From Mesorhizobium sp. WSM4311 (GTDB lineage: Bacteria > Pseudomonadota > Alphaproteobacteria > Rhizobiales > Rhizobiaceae): DNA of 64,000 nucleotides. Under the pieces are notes generated by a model. The model saw only the letters and a program-made list of their open reading frames with translations. It was not told where the DNA came from and did not search any database. This document shows, one piece after another, positions 17,995 through 28,664 of the stretch. Each line of letters begins with the position of its first letter. The first letter of the stretch is position 1. The stretch spans positions 62,001 through 126,000 of the forward strand of contig NZ_NSFV01000012.1 of the NCBI RefSeq assembly GCF_002295115.1, given 5' to 3'. Position numbers and translations under genes: made by a program.

Positions 17995-18061
17995 TGTCTT
18001 CCCTTTCCTTTTGAAAGTCCGTCGAAAGGAAAATCGCTTGCCGGCACTTTGATTTCAAATT

Positions 18062-18083
18062 CATAATAATCAAAATTATTATG
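18062..18083. promoter_or_regulatory. Operator palindrome between MDR dehydrogenase and LysR genes
   Basis: CATAATAAT and ATTATTATG are perfect 9-base inverted arms around a 4-base spacer, ending 17 bases before the LysR start. It may be the LysR binding site or overlap the promoter; the AT richness stands out in this GC-rich context. Confidence 0.5.
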
Positions 18084-18100
18084 CATTTGAGGACCAACGG

Positions 18101-18967
18101 ATGCTGGAAGAATTGCGCACGCTTGTCCTCTTTGCCGAGGAAGGCTCGATCCAGAATGTGGCCCGCCGCCTGCCTTTGACGCAGCCGGCCGTTACCCGGC
18201 AGATGCAGCGGCTGGAGGATATGCTCGCGACAACGCTTCTCGATCGCCGGCAGAAGCCGCCGCGGCTGACCGCGGCGGGATTGGAGGTGCTGGCGCGGGC
18301 AAAGGACATACTGGCTTCGGTCGAGGCTCTGAAAGCGTTCGCCGCCGACGCCGAGCCGCAGGGCGTGCTGCGTGTCGGCCTGGCGCATGGCTTGTCCGAT
18401 GCAAGCATTGCGGGCGCTGTCGCCGGCGCCGCCGCTGCGTTTCCAAAGATATCGTTGCGGCTCAAGACCGGTTGGAGCGCTGAGCTGGTCGAGCAGTTCG
18501 AACGCGGTCAACTCGATATGGCGATCGTTCTGCGACCTGCCGGTCATCAAGGCCCGGACGCGCTTGGCACCGAACGTCTTTGCATCATAGCGCAAGCCGG
18601 CGCCCATCTCGCGGACGCTCGGACCAGCATGCCCTGGGTTCTCAGCCCCGAGCCTTGCGACGCGCGTCAGACGCTCCTCTCCAGTTTGGGCGGTGAACGG
18701 CATCCGCTCATTGTGGCGGCGGAAATTCAGGATCCGGCGATGCAGATGGAATGGGTCCGTCGGGGACACGGCCTCGGCCTCATGCCGTTGCGGCTCGCGA
18801 CGCGTGGACTTCCCGACGGCCTCGCGCTTGTCGATCTCGAAGGTGTCGACCTTTCATTGCAGGTCGTGGCATTGCGCTCGCCACATCTCAACCGGCTGGC
18901 GAAGGTCGTTGAGGCCATTGCAAAGACCGTCGGCGAAGCCATCAAGATCGAGGCTGATACCGACTGA
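18101..18967 (+). CDS. LysR family transcriptional regulator
   Basis: A 288-residue LysR-type regulator. The winged helix-turn-helix occupies residues 1-60 (LRTLVLFAEEGSIQNVARRL, then TQPAVTRQMQRLEDML) and the substrate-binding domain follows. It is divergent from the MDR dehydrogenase, the standard arrangement for a LysR regulator and its target. The inducer is unknown. Confidence 0.93.
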   Translation: MLEELRTLVLFAEEGSIQNVARRLPLTQPAVTRQMQRLEDMLATTLLDRRQKPPRLTAAGLEVLARAKDILASVEALKAFAADAEPQGVLRVGLAHGLSDASIAGAVAGAAAAFPKISLRLKTGWSAELVEQFERGQLDMAIVLRPAGHQGPDALGTERLCIIAQAGAHLADARTSMPWVLSPEPCDARQTLLSSLGGERHPLIVAAEIQDPAMQMEWVRRGHGLGLMPLRLATRGLPDGLALVDLEGVDLSLQVVALRSPHLNRLAKVVEAIAKTVGEAIKIEADTD

Positions 18968-19073
18968 CCGGTTGGGGCCGATCCGGCGTCCCTTGCCTCT
19001 CCGGACGATTTGTGGTCTTGGGAGCCCCTAAATCGCTAGTCCCGGCGAAAATCTCATTCCGGATCACCCCATC

Positions 19074-19640
19074 ATGGCCAAGATCAATGGCAACGAAATC
19101 CGTCCCGGCTACGTCATCGAGCATGATGGCGGCCTGTGGGTGGCGGTCAGGACCAACACCGTCAAGCCCGGCAAGGGCGGCGCCTACAACCAGGTCGAAC
19201 TGAAGAACCTCATCAACGGCACCAAGCTCAACGAGCGCTTCCGCTCGGCCGAGACGGTCGAACAGATCCGCCTCGACCTGAAGGATTTTTCCTTTCTCTA
19301 CGAGCAGGACGACGCGCTGGTGTTCATGGACACCCAAAGCTACGAACAGCTCGAACTGAACAAGGATTTCGTCGGCGACCGCGCCGCGTTCTTGCAGGAC
19401 GGCATGATGGTGACTGTCCAGCTTTATGAGGAGAGGCCGATCGGCATTTCGCTGCCCGATCAGGTGACCCTGACCATCACCGAGGCCGACCCGGTGGTGA
19501 AGGGCCAGACGGCTGCATCCTCCTACAAGCCGGCGGTGCTGGAGAACGGCATTCGCGTGCTGGTGCCGCCCTTCATCGGCGCCGGCGAACGCATCATCGT
19601 CGACACCAACGAAATCACTTACGTGCGCCGCGCCGACTGA
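19074..19640 (+). CDS. efp: Translation elongation factor P
   Basis: A 188-residue EF-P with three beta-barrel domains. The loop VKPGKGGAY places K34 at the site that EpmA beta-lysylates, so a modified form is expected. EF-P relieves ribosome stalling at polyproline stretches; TolA in this window is such a Pro-rich client candidate. suhB follows after 24 bases in the same direction. Confidence 0.98.
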   Translation: MAKINGNEIRPGYVIEHDGGLWVAVRTNTVKPGKGGAYNQVELKNLINGTKLNERFRSAETVEQIRLDLKDFSFLYEQDDALVFMDTQSYEQLELNKDFVGDRAAFLQDGMMVTVQLYEERPIGISLPDQVTLTITEADPVVKGQTAASSYKPAVLENGIRVLVPPFIGAGERIIVDTNEITYVRRAD

Positions 19641-19664
19641 CGCGCTGCAGCAGGAAGACATACG

Positions 19665-20465
19665 ATGGCACGCTCAGCCCTTCTCAACGTCATGGTCCAG
19701 GCCGCAATGAAGGCCGGCCGCTCGCTGTCGCGCGACTTCGGCGAGGTCCAGAACCTGCAGGTCTCGTTGAAGGGACCCGGCGATTATGTCAGCCAGGCCG
19801 ACCGCAAGGCCGAGGACATCATCTTTGCCGAATTGTCGAAGGCGCGTCCGGGCTACGGTTTCCTGATGGAAGAGCGCGGTGCGGTGGAAGGCGAAGACAG
19901 CCAGCACCGCTGGATCGTCGATCCACTCGACGGCACCACCAATTTCCTGCACGGCATTCCGCTTTTCGCCGTCTCGATCGCGTTGGAGCGCCAGGGCCAG
20001 ATCGTAGCCGGAGTCATCTACAACCCGGCCATGGACGAGCTCTACACGACCGAGCGCGGTGGCGGCGCATTCATGAACGACCGCCGGCTGCGCGTGGCCG
20101 GCCGCACCAAGCTGGTCGACACGGTGATCGGCTGCGGCATGCCGCATCTGGGACGCGGCCACCACGGCAATTTCCTCGTGGAATTGCGCAACGTCATGGC
20201 CGAGGTCTCGGGCGTGCGCCGTCTCGGTTCCGCCGCGCTCGATCTCGCTTATGTCGCTGCCGGCCGCATGGACGGTTTCTGGGAAACCGGCCTGTCGGCC
20301 TGGGACATCGCCGCCGGCCTGCTCCTGATCCGCGAAGCCGGCGGTTTCGTCTCGGACATGGATGGCGGGCAGGACATGCTGGACAACGGCTCCGTCGTTG
20401 CCGGCAACGAGGTCATCCAGCGTGCGCTGCTGAAGACGGTGAAAAAGCCCCTGGCACCCCGCTAA
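19665..20465 (+). CDS. suhB: Inositol monophosphatase family protein SuhB
   Basis: A 266-residue phosphatase. Metal-binding residues are E70 in FLMEERG and D86/D89 in WIVDPLDGTTNFLHG, with the C-terminal motif GLSAWDIAAGLLLIREAGG. It hydrolyses myo-inositol-1-phosphate or related sugar phosphates; in E. coli SuhB also has a role in rRNA antitermination. The efp-suhB pair suggests one transcript. Confidence 0.95.
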   Translation: MARSALLNVMVQAAMKAGRSLSRDFGEVQNLQVSLKGPGDYVSQADRKAEDIIFAELSKARPGYGFLMEERGAVEGEDSQHRWIVDPLDGTTNFLHGIPLFAVSIALERQGQIVAGVIYNPAMDELYTTERGGGAFMNDRRLRVAGRTKLVDTVIGCGMPHLGRGHHGNFLVELRNVMAEVSGVRRLGSAALDLAYVAAGRMDGFWETGLSAWDIAAGLLLIREAGGFVSDMDGGQDMLDNGSVVAGNEVIQRALLKTVKKPLAPR

Positions 20466-20566
20466 AGCCCTCCCGCCGCGCTGAACGGCCGCGGTCGCAA
20501 AACCGCCACCTGAGCTTGAAATACTGTCCGGCGGTTGCCCAGATATGGGGTGATGCAGGACGATCG

Positions 20567-21253
20567 ATGACCAACATCCCGCCGCAAATCGAAATCCCCT
20601 TTGTCGGGCGCTGGCACTACTCCCGCGCGGAGATGATCGCCGACGGCATTGTCCATGCTGTCGGCATCGTGCTGGCGATCGCGGCCGGCTCGGCGTTGCT
20701 GGCGCTGGCGGCGTTTCGCGTCGGACCTGGCGAGTACATCGCCGCCGCCTTCTATGTCGTTTCGCTGCTAACCGTCCTCTCAGTGTCGCTGGCCTACAAT
20801 CTGTGGCCGGTGACGTCGCCGGCCAAATGGGTTCTGCGGCGCTTCGATCACGCCGCGATCTATCTTCTCATCGCCGCCACCTACACGCCTTTTCTGGCCC
20901 AGCTCGACGCGTCGCCGCTGGCCCGCTGGATGATCGTGCTGGTCTGGATCGCGGCGGCGACGGGCATCGCCATCAAGGTGGGCTTTCCCGGCCGTTTTGA
21001 CCGGCTGGCGATCGTCTTCTATCTCGCCATCGGCTGGAGCGGCATCGTCCTGGTCAAGCCGCTTGTCGCGACGCTGCCGACGACGTCGATCGTGCTCATC
21101 GTTGCCGGTGGCGTCGTCTATTCCTGCGGCGTCATCTTCTTCGCCTGGAAGGGTCTGCGCTTTCACAACGCCTTGTGGCACGGCTTCGTCGTCACCGGCG
21201 CAGGCCTGCATCTGGCGGCCATGGTCGACTGTCTGGTGATAAACCGTTTCTGA
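20567..21253 (+). CDS. Hemolysin III / PAQR family membrane protein
   Basis: A 228-residue protein with seven predicted membrane helices. Family residues include ADGIVHAVGIVLA near the N-terminus, RRFDHAAIYLLIAATYTPF in the middle and FHNALWHGFVVTGAGLHL near the end; the His/Asp residues are thought to bind zinc. Bacterial members are linked to membrane homeostasis; the hemolysin name is historical. The ATG at 20567 is preferred over the hydrophilic extension from 20516. Confidence 0.9.
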   Translation: MTNIPPQIEIPFVGRWHYSRAEMIADGIVHAVGIVLAIAAGSALLALAAFRVGPGEYIAAAFYVVSLLTVLSVSLAYNLWPVTSPAKWVLRRFDHAAIYLLIAATYTPFLAQLDASPLARWMIVLVWIAAATGIAIKVGFPGRFDRLAIVFYLAIGWSGIVLVKPLVATLPTTSIVLIVAGGVVYSCGVIFFAWKGLRFHNALWHGFVVTGAGLHLAAMVDCLVINRF

Positions 21254-21356
21254 TCCGCTCGTGGCAATATTGCCAAGCGCCATTCAATTTGGTCACAATT
21301 GCGTTTAGAGTCGCGAACGACGTGATCGGCGGCAGCGGCAGCGAAACGGGGCACGG

Positions 21357-22382
21357 ATGGCTTTTCTCAGATCCTTCGGCATGGGCAGGCGCTCCGACGT
21401 ATTGATCTACGATCCGCATAAACTGTCGAGTCCGCAGGTGTTCCTGCTGACCATGGTCATCTTCCTGGCCATCGTCGCCTTCATTGCCGCCATCCTGACC
21501 CGCCAGATCTCGACGGCTTTCGTCACCAATCCCGGGCTCAACGGTCTTATCATCGGCGTGCTGGCGGTCGGCATCCTGCTTGCCTTCGCCCAGGTCGGGC
21601 GGCTGTTTCGCGAAGTGCGCTGGCTCAACTCCTTCCGCGCCGGTTCGGAGACCACCGAGCCGGTGCTGCTGGCGCCGATGAAAGCCATGATCGGCCGCTC
21701 CTCGACCATGGCATTCTCGACCTCCTCGATGCGCACCATGCTCGATTCCATCGCCACGCGCCTCGACGAAAGCCGCGACACCTCGCGCTACCTGGTCGGC
21801 CTCCTGGTGTTCCTCGGCCTGCTCGGCACTTTCTGGGGCCTGCTGAACACGATAGGCTCGATTCGCGAAACCATCGAAGCGCTCGATCCCGGCAGCGGCG
21901 ACGCCGCCGCCGTGCTGGATTCGCTGAAGCAAGGGCTTGCAGCGCCTCTGGCCGGCATGGGTACGGCCTTCTCGTCCTCGCTGTTCGGCCTCTCCGGCTC
22001 GCTCGTGCTCGGCTTCCTCGACCTGCAGGCGGGCCGCGCCCAGACGCGCTTCTACACCGAGCTTGAGAACTGGCTGTCCTCGGTCACCGATCTCTCCTCC
22101 GACATCGTCGTCTCCGATCAGGCCAAGAGCGAACCATCCGACGAAATCCGTCTGCTGTCGGAGCGCCTGCGCAGCATGCAGGAGAATGGCGGCGGCTCCA
22201 ATCCGCGCGTCGCCACCGCCATGGCCAATCTCGCCGACGGCATTTCCGGCCTGGTCAAGAACATGCGTTCGGAACAACAGATCATGCGTGACTGGGTCGA
22301 GGCCCAGTCCGACGAGCAGAAGGCGATGCGCAACACGCTGGAGAAGATCGCCGACGCGCTGAAGAAGCAAGGGGTCCACTGA
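21357..22382 (+). CDS. MotA/TolQ/ExbB-like proton channel protein (non-flagellar)
   Basis: A 341-residue membrane protein. Two helices lie near residues 25-75 and two more around 145-225, with GLLVFLGLLGTFWGLLNTIG and LAGMGTAFSSSLFGLSGSLV matching the pore helices of the MotA/ExbB superfamily. A helical cytoplasmic tail of about 110 residues follows. The partner MotB-like gene begins two bases after the stop. The pair probably makes an ion-driven stator acting on peptidoglycan; the client is unknown. No flagellar genes are nearby. Confidence 0.85.
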   Translation: MAFLRSFGMGRRSDVLIYDPHKLSSPQVFLLTMVIFLAIVAFIAAILTRQISTAFVTNPGLNGLIIGVLAVGILLAFAQVGRLFREVRWLNSFRAGSETTEPVLLAPMKAMIGRSSTMAFSTSSMRTMLDSIATRLDESRDTSRYLVGLLVFLGLLGTFWGLLNTIGSIRETIEALDPGSGDAAAVLDSLKQGLAAPLAGMGTAFSSSLFGLSGSLVLGFLDLQAGRAQTRFYTELENWLSSVTDLSSDIVVSDQAKSEPSDEIRLLSERLRSMQENGGGSNPRVATAMANLADGISGLVKNMRSEQQIMRDWVEAQSDEQKAMRNTLEKIADALKKQGVH

Positions 22383-22383
22383 C

Positions 22384-23412
22384 GTGGCGCTAGCAAGACG
22401 GCGCGCCGACCGCCGCATCGACTACTGGCCGGGCTTCGTCGACGCGCTGTCGACGCTGCTGCTCGCCATCATGTTCCTGCTCACCGTCTTCGTGCTGGCC
22501 CAGTTCCTGCTCGGCCGCGAGATTTCCGGCAAGGACACGGTGCTCAACCGCCTCAACTCGCAGATCAACGAACTGACGCAACTTCTGGCGCTGGAGCGCT
22601 CGACAGCGCAGGACAAGGAGGACTCGCTCGCCAACCTGCAGGCGTCGCTGTCGGCGGCCGAGGCCGAGAAGAGCCGGCTCGAACAGTTGCTGGCGCAAGG
22701 CGCCGGCGCCGGCGACCAGGCCAACCAGCGCGCCGCGGCGCTTTCGGGCGAACTCGACAGCCAGCGCCAGATCAGCCAGCAGGCGCTGAGCCAGGTCGAG
22801 ATCCTCAACCAGCAGATCGCCGCGCTGCGCAAGCAGATCGGCGCGCTTGAAGACGCCCTCAACGTGTCCGAAGCCCGCGACCGCGATTCCAACACCAAGA
22901 TCGCCGATCTCGGCCGCCGGCTGAACGTCGCCCTGGCGCAGCGCGTGCAGGAATTGAACCGCTACCGCTCCGACTTCTTCGGACGCCTGCGCGAGATCCT
23001 CGCCGACCGCGAGAATATCCGCATCGTCGGCGACCGCTTCGTCTTCCAGTCGGAAGTGTTGTTCCCGACCGGCTCCGAGGTGATCAACGATGCCGGCAAG
23101 GTCGAGATGAAGAAGCTCGCCGACGCCATCATCGAGTTGCAGAAGGAAATCCCGCCCGAGATCAACTGGGTGCTGCGCGTCGACGGCCATACCGACAACA
23201 AGCCGCTCTCCGGCACGGGCCGCTACCGCGACAATTGGGAATTGTCGACGGCGCGTTCGACCTCGGTGGTCAAGTTCCTGATCGAGAACGGCGTGCCGGC
23301 CAACCGTCTGGTCGCCGCCGGCTTCGGTGAGTTCCAGCCGCTCGACCCCGCCGACACCGACGAAGCGCGCAACAAGAACCGCCGCATTGAACTGAAGCTC
23401 ACCGAACGTTGA
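22384..23412 (+). CDS. MotB/OmpA-like peptidoglycan-binding stator protein
   Basis: A 342-residue protein starting with GTG. One membrane helix (about residues 17-43, WPGFVDALSTLLLAIMFLLT, with an Asp at its entrance as in MotB) is followed by a long coiled coil (about 50-185) and a C-terminal OmpA domain with VDGHTDNKPL and NWELSTARSTSVVKFL. It should pair with the MotA-like protein encoded just before it and anchor the complex to the cell wall. The long coiled coil sets it apart from flagellar MotB. Confidence 0.88.
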   Translation: MALARRRADRRIDYWPGFVDALSTLLLAIMFLLTVFVLAQFLLGREISGKDTVLNRLNSQINELTQLLALERSTAQDKEDSLANLQASLSAAEAEKSRLEQLLAQGAGAGDQANQRAAALSGELDSQRQISQQALSQVEILNQQIAALRKQIGALEDALNVSEARDRDSNTKIADLGRRLNVALAQRVQELNRYRSDFFGRLREILADRENIRIVGDRFVFQSEVLFPTGSEVINDAGKVEMKKLADAIIELQKEIPPEINWVLRVDGHTDNKPLSGTGRYRDNWELSTARSTSVVKFLIENGVPANRLVAAGFGEFQPLDPADTDEARNKNRRIELKLTER

Positions 23413-23660
23413 TTTCTCATCACGCGAACTCACGCGAATTTGTTCGCCGGCTCAACTCTAGGGCGCAGAGTGTAGCCGGCAAGGCCTGAAAAGATTATCT
23501 TTTTTTAATTACACTTCGCGCCGGAGCGCTCCTAGCTTGCCGCTCAGGGCCGAGAACCGCCGGCGATGCCTCCCATCGCGACGCGACGGAACTGGACGAC
23601 CCAAACAGTCGGAAGGCGAGGCGGCGCGACCGCCTCCTTCCCAGCAGGAGGAAGCGCCCC

Positions 23661-24086
23661 ATGCGCACATCAGCACCTCTCAAGACTGCAACGCTTGCCA
23701 CGGTTCTCATTGTCGCCCCGCTCGCCGGCGCCTATGCCGCAGGCCATCACAAGGGCGCTCTCGAGGCGACGGACCCGACAGACATGACCGGCCCGCGTGT
23801 CGAGGCTCTCTTCGAGCAGGTTAAGGGCATCCGCCACGGCATAGTCGACGCCAGGCGGGCCAACAACATCACCCCGGCGGTGGCGGAGCGCCTGGAAATG
23901 CGCACCGCCCGCATCAGGCAGGCGGCCGAAAAGATAGCCGCGTCCGATCACGGCAGGATACCGGCAGCGCAATACCATGACCTGCTGCGCCGCCTCGACA
24001 ATGTGGACCAGCGGCTGCGGGTCGATACCGGCAGCGGTTTCCTGATGGGTGACGGCGCCGACGGCGGAACCTATCCGAACGGCTGA
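23661..24086 (+). CDS. Small secreted protein of unknown function
   Basis: A 141-residue protein with a clear Sec signal peptide (residues 1-27, ending GAYAAG). The mature part is helical with charged residues (RVEALFEQVKGIRHGIVDAR; RLEMRTARIRQAAEKIAA) and a Gly-rich end. A GGAGGAAG-type ribosome site precedes the ATG. I do not recognise a family. The 248 bases upstream carry an AT-rich stretch around 23498-23514 that may be its promoter. Confidence 0.75.
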   Translation: MRTSAPLKTATLATVLIVAPLAGAYAAGHHKGALEATDPTDMTGPRVEALFEQVKGIRHGIVDARRANNITPAVAERLEMRTARIRQAAEKIAASDHGRIPAAQYHDLLRRLDNVDQRLRVDTGSGFLMGDGADGGTYPNG

Positions 24087-24178
24087 GGCCTCCGGCAAGG
24101 TCCAAGAGGAAGGGACCACCTGGCGCCTTCGGGACCCCAATCCCGCGGGCGTCCTTTTTCCTCACCAGCCCGGCCTGC

Positions 24179-24532
24179 CTACCAACCGAGCCAGACCGCG
24201 ATCAGGGCGACCACCGCCGGCACGGTCTGGATGAACAGGATCTTGCGGCCGGCCGTTGCCGCGCCGTAAAGGCCGGCAATGGCCACGCACAACAGGAAGA
24301 AGACCTTGACCTGAAAACCGGCGGCGCCGAGATACAGCCCCCAGATCAGGCCTGCGGCGAGAAATCCGTTGTAGAGGCCCTGATTGGCGGCGAGCACCTT
24401 CGACGCCCTGGCGAATTCCGGCGTCAGGCGGAATGTCTTGTGCCCGCGCGGCGTGTCCCACAGCACCATCTCGAGATAGACGATGTAGACATGGATCAAG
24501 GCCACCAGCCCGACCAGGATGTTGCCGATCAT
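24179..24532 (-). CDS. DUF1304 family integral membrane protein
   Basis: A 117-residue protein with four membrane helices. VALIHVYIVYLEMVLWDTPRG at the start and NQGLYNGFLAAGLIWGL in the middle are typical of DUF1304. Function is unknown. The ATG at 24532 has a strong GGGGGAG ribosome site. It is divergent from the carboxypeptidase gene. Confidence 0.88.
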   Translation of the reverse strand: MIGNILVGLVALIHVYIVYLEMVLWDTPRGHKTFRLTPEFARASKVLAANQGLYNGFLAAGLIWGLYLGAAGFQVKVFFLLCVAIAGLYGAATAGRKILFIQTVPAVVALIAVWLGW

Positions 24533-24673
24533 TTGCTCCCCCTTCATGCGTTGCCGGCAGCATTTCATGTGTGGCATCGCCTGCGCAAGATGCATCCGCC
24601 GGAGGGCATCCGAGGGTTGCCAACGCTTTTGCGTTGGTGTCTTTTCGCGCCGTCCTCAATCACGGAAGCCGCC

Positions 24674-26161
24674 ATGTCCTTTCAGAAACTCGACGACCTC
24701 GGCCACAAGCTCGAAGCGCTTGAGCATGCGCTGGCCATCCTCGGCGCTGACGAAGCCACGCATATGGCCGTCGGCGGCGGCGAGAAGCGCGCCGAGGCGA
24801 TGGCGGCACTGGCCGGCATGTACCACACCAGGGCGACCGCCCCGGAAATCGCCGATTGGATCGCCACCGCCGAAGGCGAGGCGCTCGACGACCAGCAGCG
24901 TGCGGCGCTCGGCGAACTGCGGCGGCAATACACCAACCTGACCTGCCTGCCGGTCGAATTCGTCGAACGCCAGACGACGGCGCGCATGCGTTGCGAGCAG
25001 CTGTGGCGCGACCTGCGCGCCAAGAACGATTGGGCGGGTTTCCAGCCGGCGCTCGAGGGCGTGGTGGCGCTGGTGCGCGAAGAGGCGGCCCTGCGTTCCG
25101 ACGTGCTCGGCCTCGCCCCTTACGATGCGCTGATGGAGCAATTCGATCCCGGCAACCGTACCGCCGACATCACCCCCGTCTTCGCCGACCTGAAAGCCTT
25201 CCTCAAGGGATTCGTGCCGGAGGCGCTGGCGATCCAGGAGGCGCGGCTGCGCAAGCATCCGCTGAAGCCGCTCTCAGGCACCTACGCGATCGACAAGCAG
25301 CGCGAGCTTGGCCTTGCCATGATGGCGGCCGTCGGTTTCGACCTGACGCACGGCTCGCTGTCGGTATCGCACCATCCCTTCTGCGGCGGCGTGCCCAGCG
25401 ACGTGCGCATCACCACCCGTTACAAGACATCGGATTTCCTGTCGGCGCTGATGGGCGTGCTGCACGAGACCGGCCATGCGCTCTATGAACAGAACCTGCC
25501 GAAGGCGTGGTCGCACTGGCCGCTCGGCAAGGCGCGCGGCATGGCCGTGCATGAAAGCCAGAGCCTGTTCGTCGAAAAGCAGATCGGCCGCAATCCCGCC
25601 TTCTGGCGCTGGGCGCTACCGGTGGTGGAAAAGCATCTCGGCGAGGCCTGGTCGCTCGACGATCTCCTGCCGCATGTGCATCGCGTCGAGCGCGGCCTGA
25701 TCCGCGTCGATGCCGACGAGGTGACCTATCCCCTGCATGTCATCCTGCGCTACGAGCTGGAGCAGGAGCTGGTCTCGGGCAGGCTGGAGGTTGCCGATTT
25801 GCCCGAAGCCTGGGACGCCAAGATGCGCGACTATCTCGGCCTCTCCACGTTGGACAATCCGGCCGACGGGCCGATGCAGGACGTGCACTGGCCGGGTGCC
25901 GCCTTCGGCTACTTCCCGTCCTACACGCTGGGCGCAATGATGGCGGCGCAGCAATGGGCCGCGCTGACGCGCGAACATCCTTCCGCAGATGACCACCTGG
26001 CGAAAGGGAATTTCACGGATATCAATGACTGGCGCCGCAAGAAGATATGGTCGCAGGGCTCGCGTTGGTCGACGCCGGACCTGCTCGAACGCGCCACGGG
26101 CGAAAAGCTCAACGCCGTGCATTTCGTCGATCACCTGCGCAAACGGTATGGAACCGCGTGA
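24674..26161 (+). CDS. M32 family metallocarboxypeptidase (Taq type)
   Basis: A 495-residue cytosolic carboxypeptidase of normal family length. The zinc motif HETGH is at residues 264-268 in GVLHETGHALYEQ, and the third ligand is in AVHESQSLFVEK (E294); FCGGVPSDVRITTRY is the family-specific substrate segment. It removes C-terminal residues from peptides, excluding Pro. The frame is open 78 codons further upstream but that part overlaps the divergent DUF1304 gene, so ATG 24674 is the start. Confidence 0.95.
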   Translation: MSFQKLDDLGHKLEALEHALAILGADEATHMAVGGGEKRAEAMAALAGMYHTRATAPEIADWIATAEGEALDDQQRAALGELRRQYTNLTCLPVEFVERQTTARMRCEQLWRDLRAKNDWAGFQPALEGVVALVREEAALRSDVLGLAPYDALMEQFDPGNRTADITPVFADLKAFLKGFVPEALAIQEARLRKHPLKPLSGTYAIDKQRELGLAMMAAVGFDLTHGSLSVSHHPFCGGVPSDVRITTRYKTSDFLSALMGVLHETGHALYEQNLPKAWSHWPLGKARGMAVHESQSLFVEKQIGRNPAFWRWALPVVEKHLGEAWSLDDLLPHVHRVERGLIRVDADEVTYPLHVILRYELEQELVSGRLEVADLPEAWDAKMRDYLGLSTLDNPADGPMQDVHWPGAAFGYFPSYTLGAMMAAQQWAALTREHPSADDHLAKGNFTDINDWRRKKIWSQGSRWSTPDLLERATGEKLNAVHFVDHLRKRYGTA

Positions 26162-26197
26162 AGCCATCGAGGGAACCGACAGGGCAGAAGCGCCTGT

Positions 26198-28000
<1,803 letters not shown>

Positions 28001-28056
28001 GACCGTTTTCCTCTGGCCCTTTTCGTGCGCGCCATCAATATGCGTTTGACGCGGCC

Positions 28057-28085
28057 TTGTGATTCAATTTCGGCTGATGTATAGG
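28057..28085 (+). promoter_or_regulatory. Probable rpmE promoter
   Basis: TTGTGA, a 17-base spacer and TATAGG form a sigma-70-like promoter. Its start point would fall about ten bases before the leader hairpin at 28102-28132. Confidence 0.5.
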
Positions 28086-28101
28086 CTCGCCGACCGTTTT
28101 A

Positions 28102-28132
28102 GAAGCCGTGGCTCCTCAATAGCTACGGCTTC
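28102..28132 (+). promoter_or_regulatory. Hairpin in the rpmE 5' leader
   Basis: GAAGCCGTGGCT pairs with AGCTACGGCTTC (12 pairs, one wobble) around a 7-base loop, about 70 bases before the L31 start codon. L31 mRNA leaders with structured L31-binding elements are known in other phyla and in gammaproteobacteria; such a role here is inference. Confidence 0.5.
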
Positions 28133-28203
28133 GAGTTTTAAAAAGAGGCGCATCGACGCAGGCTCATGCCCGTCAGCCGCGCCGGCAAGCCAGGAACCGA
28201 ACC

Positions 28204-28425
28204 ATGAAGAGCGCTATTCATCCCGACTACCACACCATCAAGGTCGTCATGACAGACGGCACCGAATACACGACCCGTTCGACCTGGGGCAAGGAAGGCG
28301 ATACGATGAACCTCGATATCGACCCGACCACCCACCCGGCCTGGACCGGCGGCCAGCAGACCCTGCTCGACCGCGGCGGCCGCCTCTCCAAGTTCAAGAA
28401 GCGTTTCGAAGGTTTCGGCCTCTAA
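28204..28425 (+). CDS. rpmE: 50S ribosomal protein L31
   Basis: A 73-residue L31. The start MKSAIHPDYHTIKVVMTDG and end FKKRFEGFGL are typical of alphaproteobacterial L31. The CxxC zinc pairs of C-plus L31 are absent, so this is a zinc-independent form. It is a single gene with its own leader hairpin and a strong terminator directly after it. Confidence 0.97.
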   Translation: MKSAIHPDYHTIKVVMTDGTEYTTRSTWGKEGDTMNLDIDPTTHPAWTGGQQTLLDRGGRLSKFKKRFEGFGL

Positions 28426-28450
28426 GCCCACTTCGGCATTGTCGCAGATC

Positions 28451-28478
28451 AAAAACCCGCCCTTGTGGCGGGTTTTTT
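28451..28478 (+). terminator. Rho-independent terminator of rpmE
   Basis: AAACCCGCC/GGCGGGTTT stem with a 5-base loop and a run of six T. A run of A on the other side makes it usable on both strands. Confidence 0.92.
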
Positions 28479-28507
28479 GTTGCGATGAGGTGACGCGCCT
28501 CGAGCTG

Positions 28508-28657
28508 GCGCCCACCCCTACCTCCCCCTTGTGGGAGGTCGGACCGAAGGTCCGGGTGGGGGTCTGGCGCCGGCCCCACCCTGCTGCTTCGCAGCGACTT
28601 GTCGGGGCGAGCCACGGGGCTTGCCCTTCCTTCGACCCCACGCGGGGGAGGATTGGG
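28508..28657. repeat. Intergenic repeat-like block with nested palindromes
   Basis: A GC-rich stretch with CCTCCC/GGGAGG, CCGAAGG/GGTCCGG and GCTGCTTCGCAGC inverted repeats, reminiscent of a repeat family common between rhizobial genes. It separates the rpmE terminator from the TetR stop and encodes no credible protein. A second copy is not in this window, so repeat status is from memory of the family. Confidence 0.55.
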
Positions 28658-28664
28658 AGGCATT

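Noticed and set aside
21357..23412. Zorya-like defence system (ZorA/ZorB)
   Set aside because: The pair has the MotA/MotB superfamily folds, but no ZorC/ZorD/ZorE or other defence genes are adjacent and surroundings are housekeeping.
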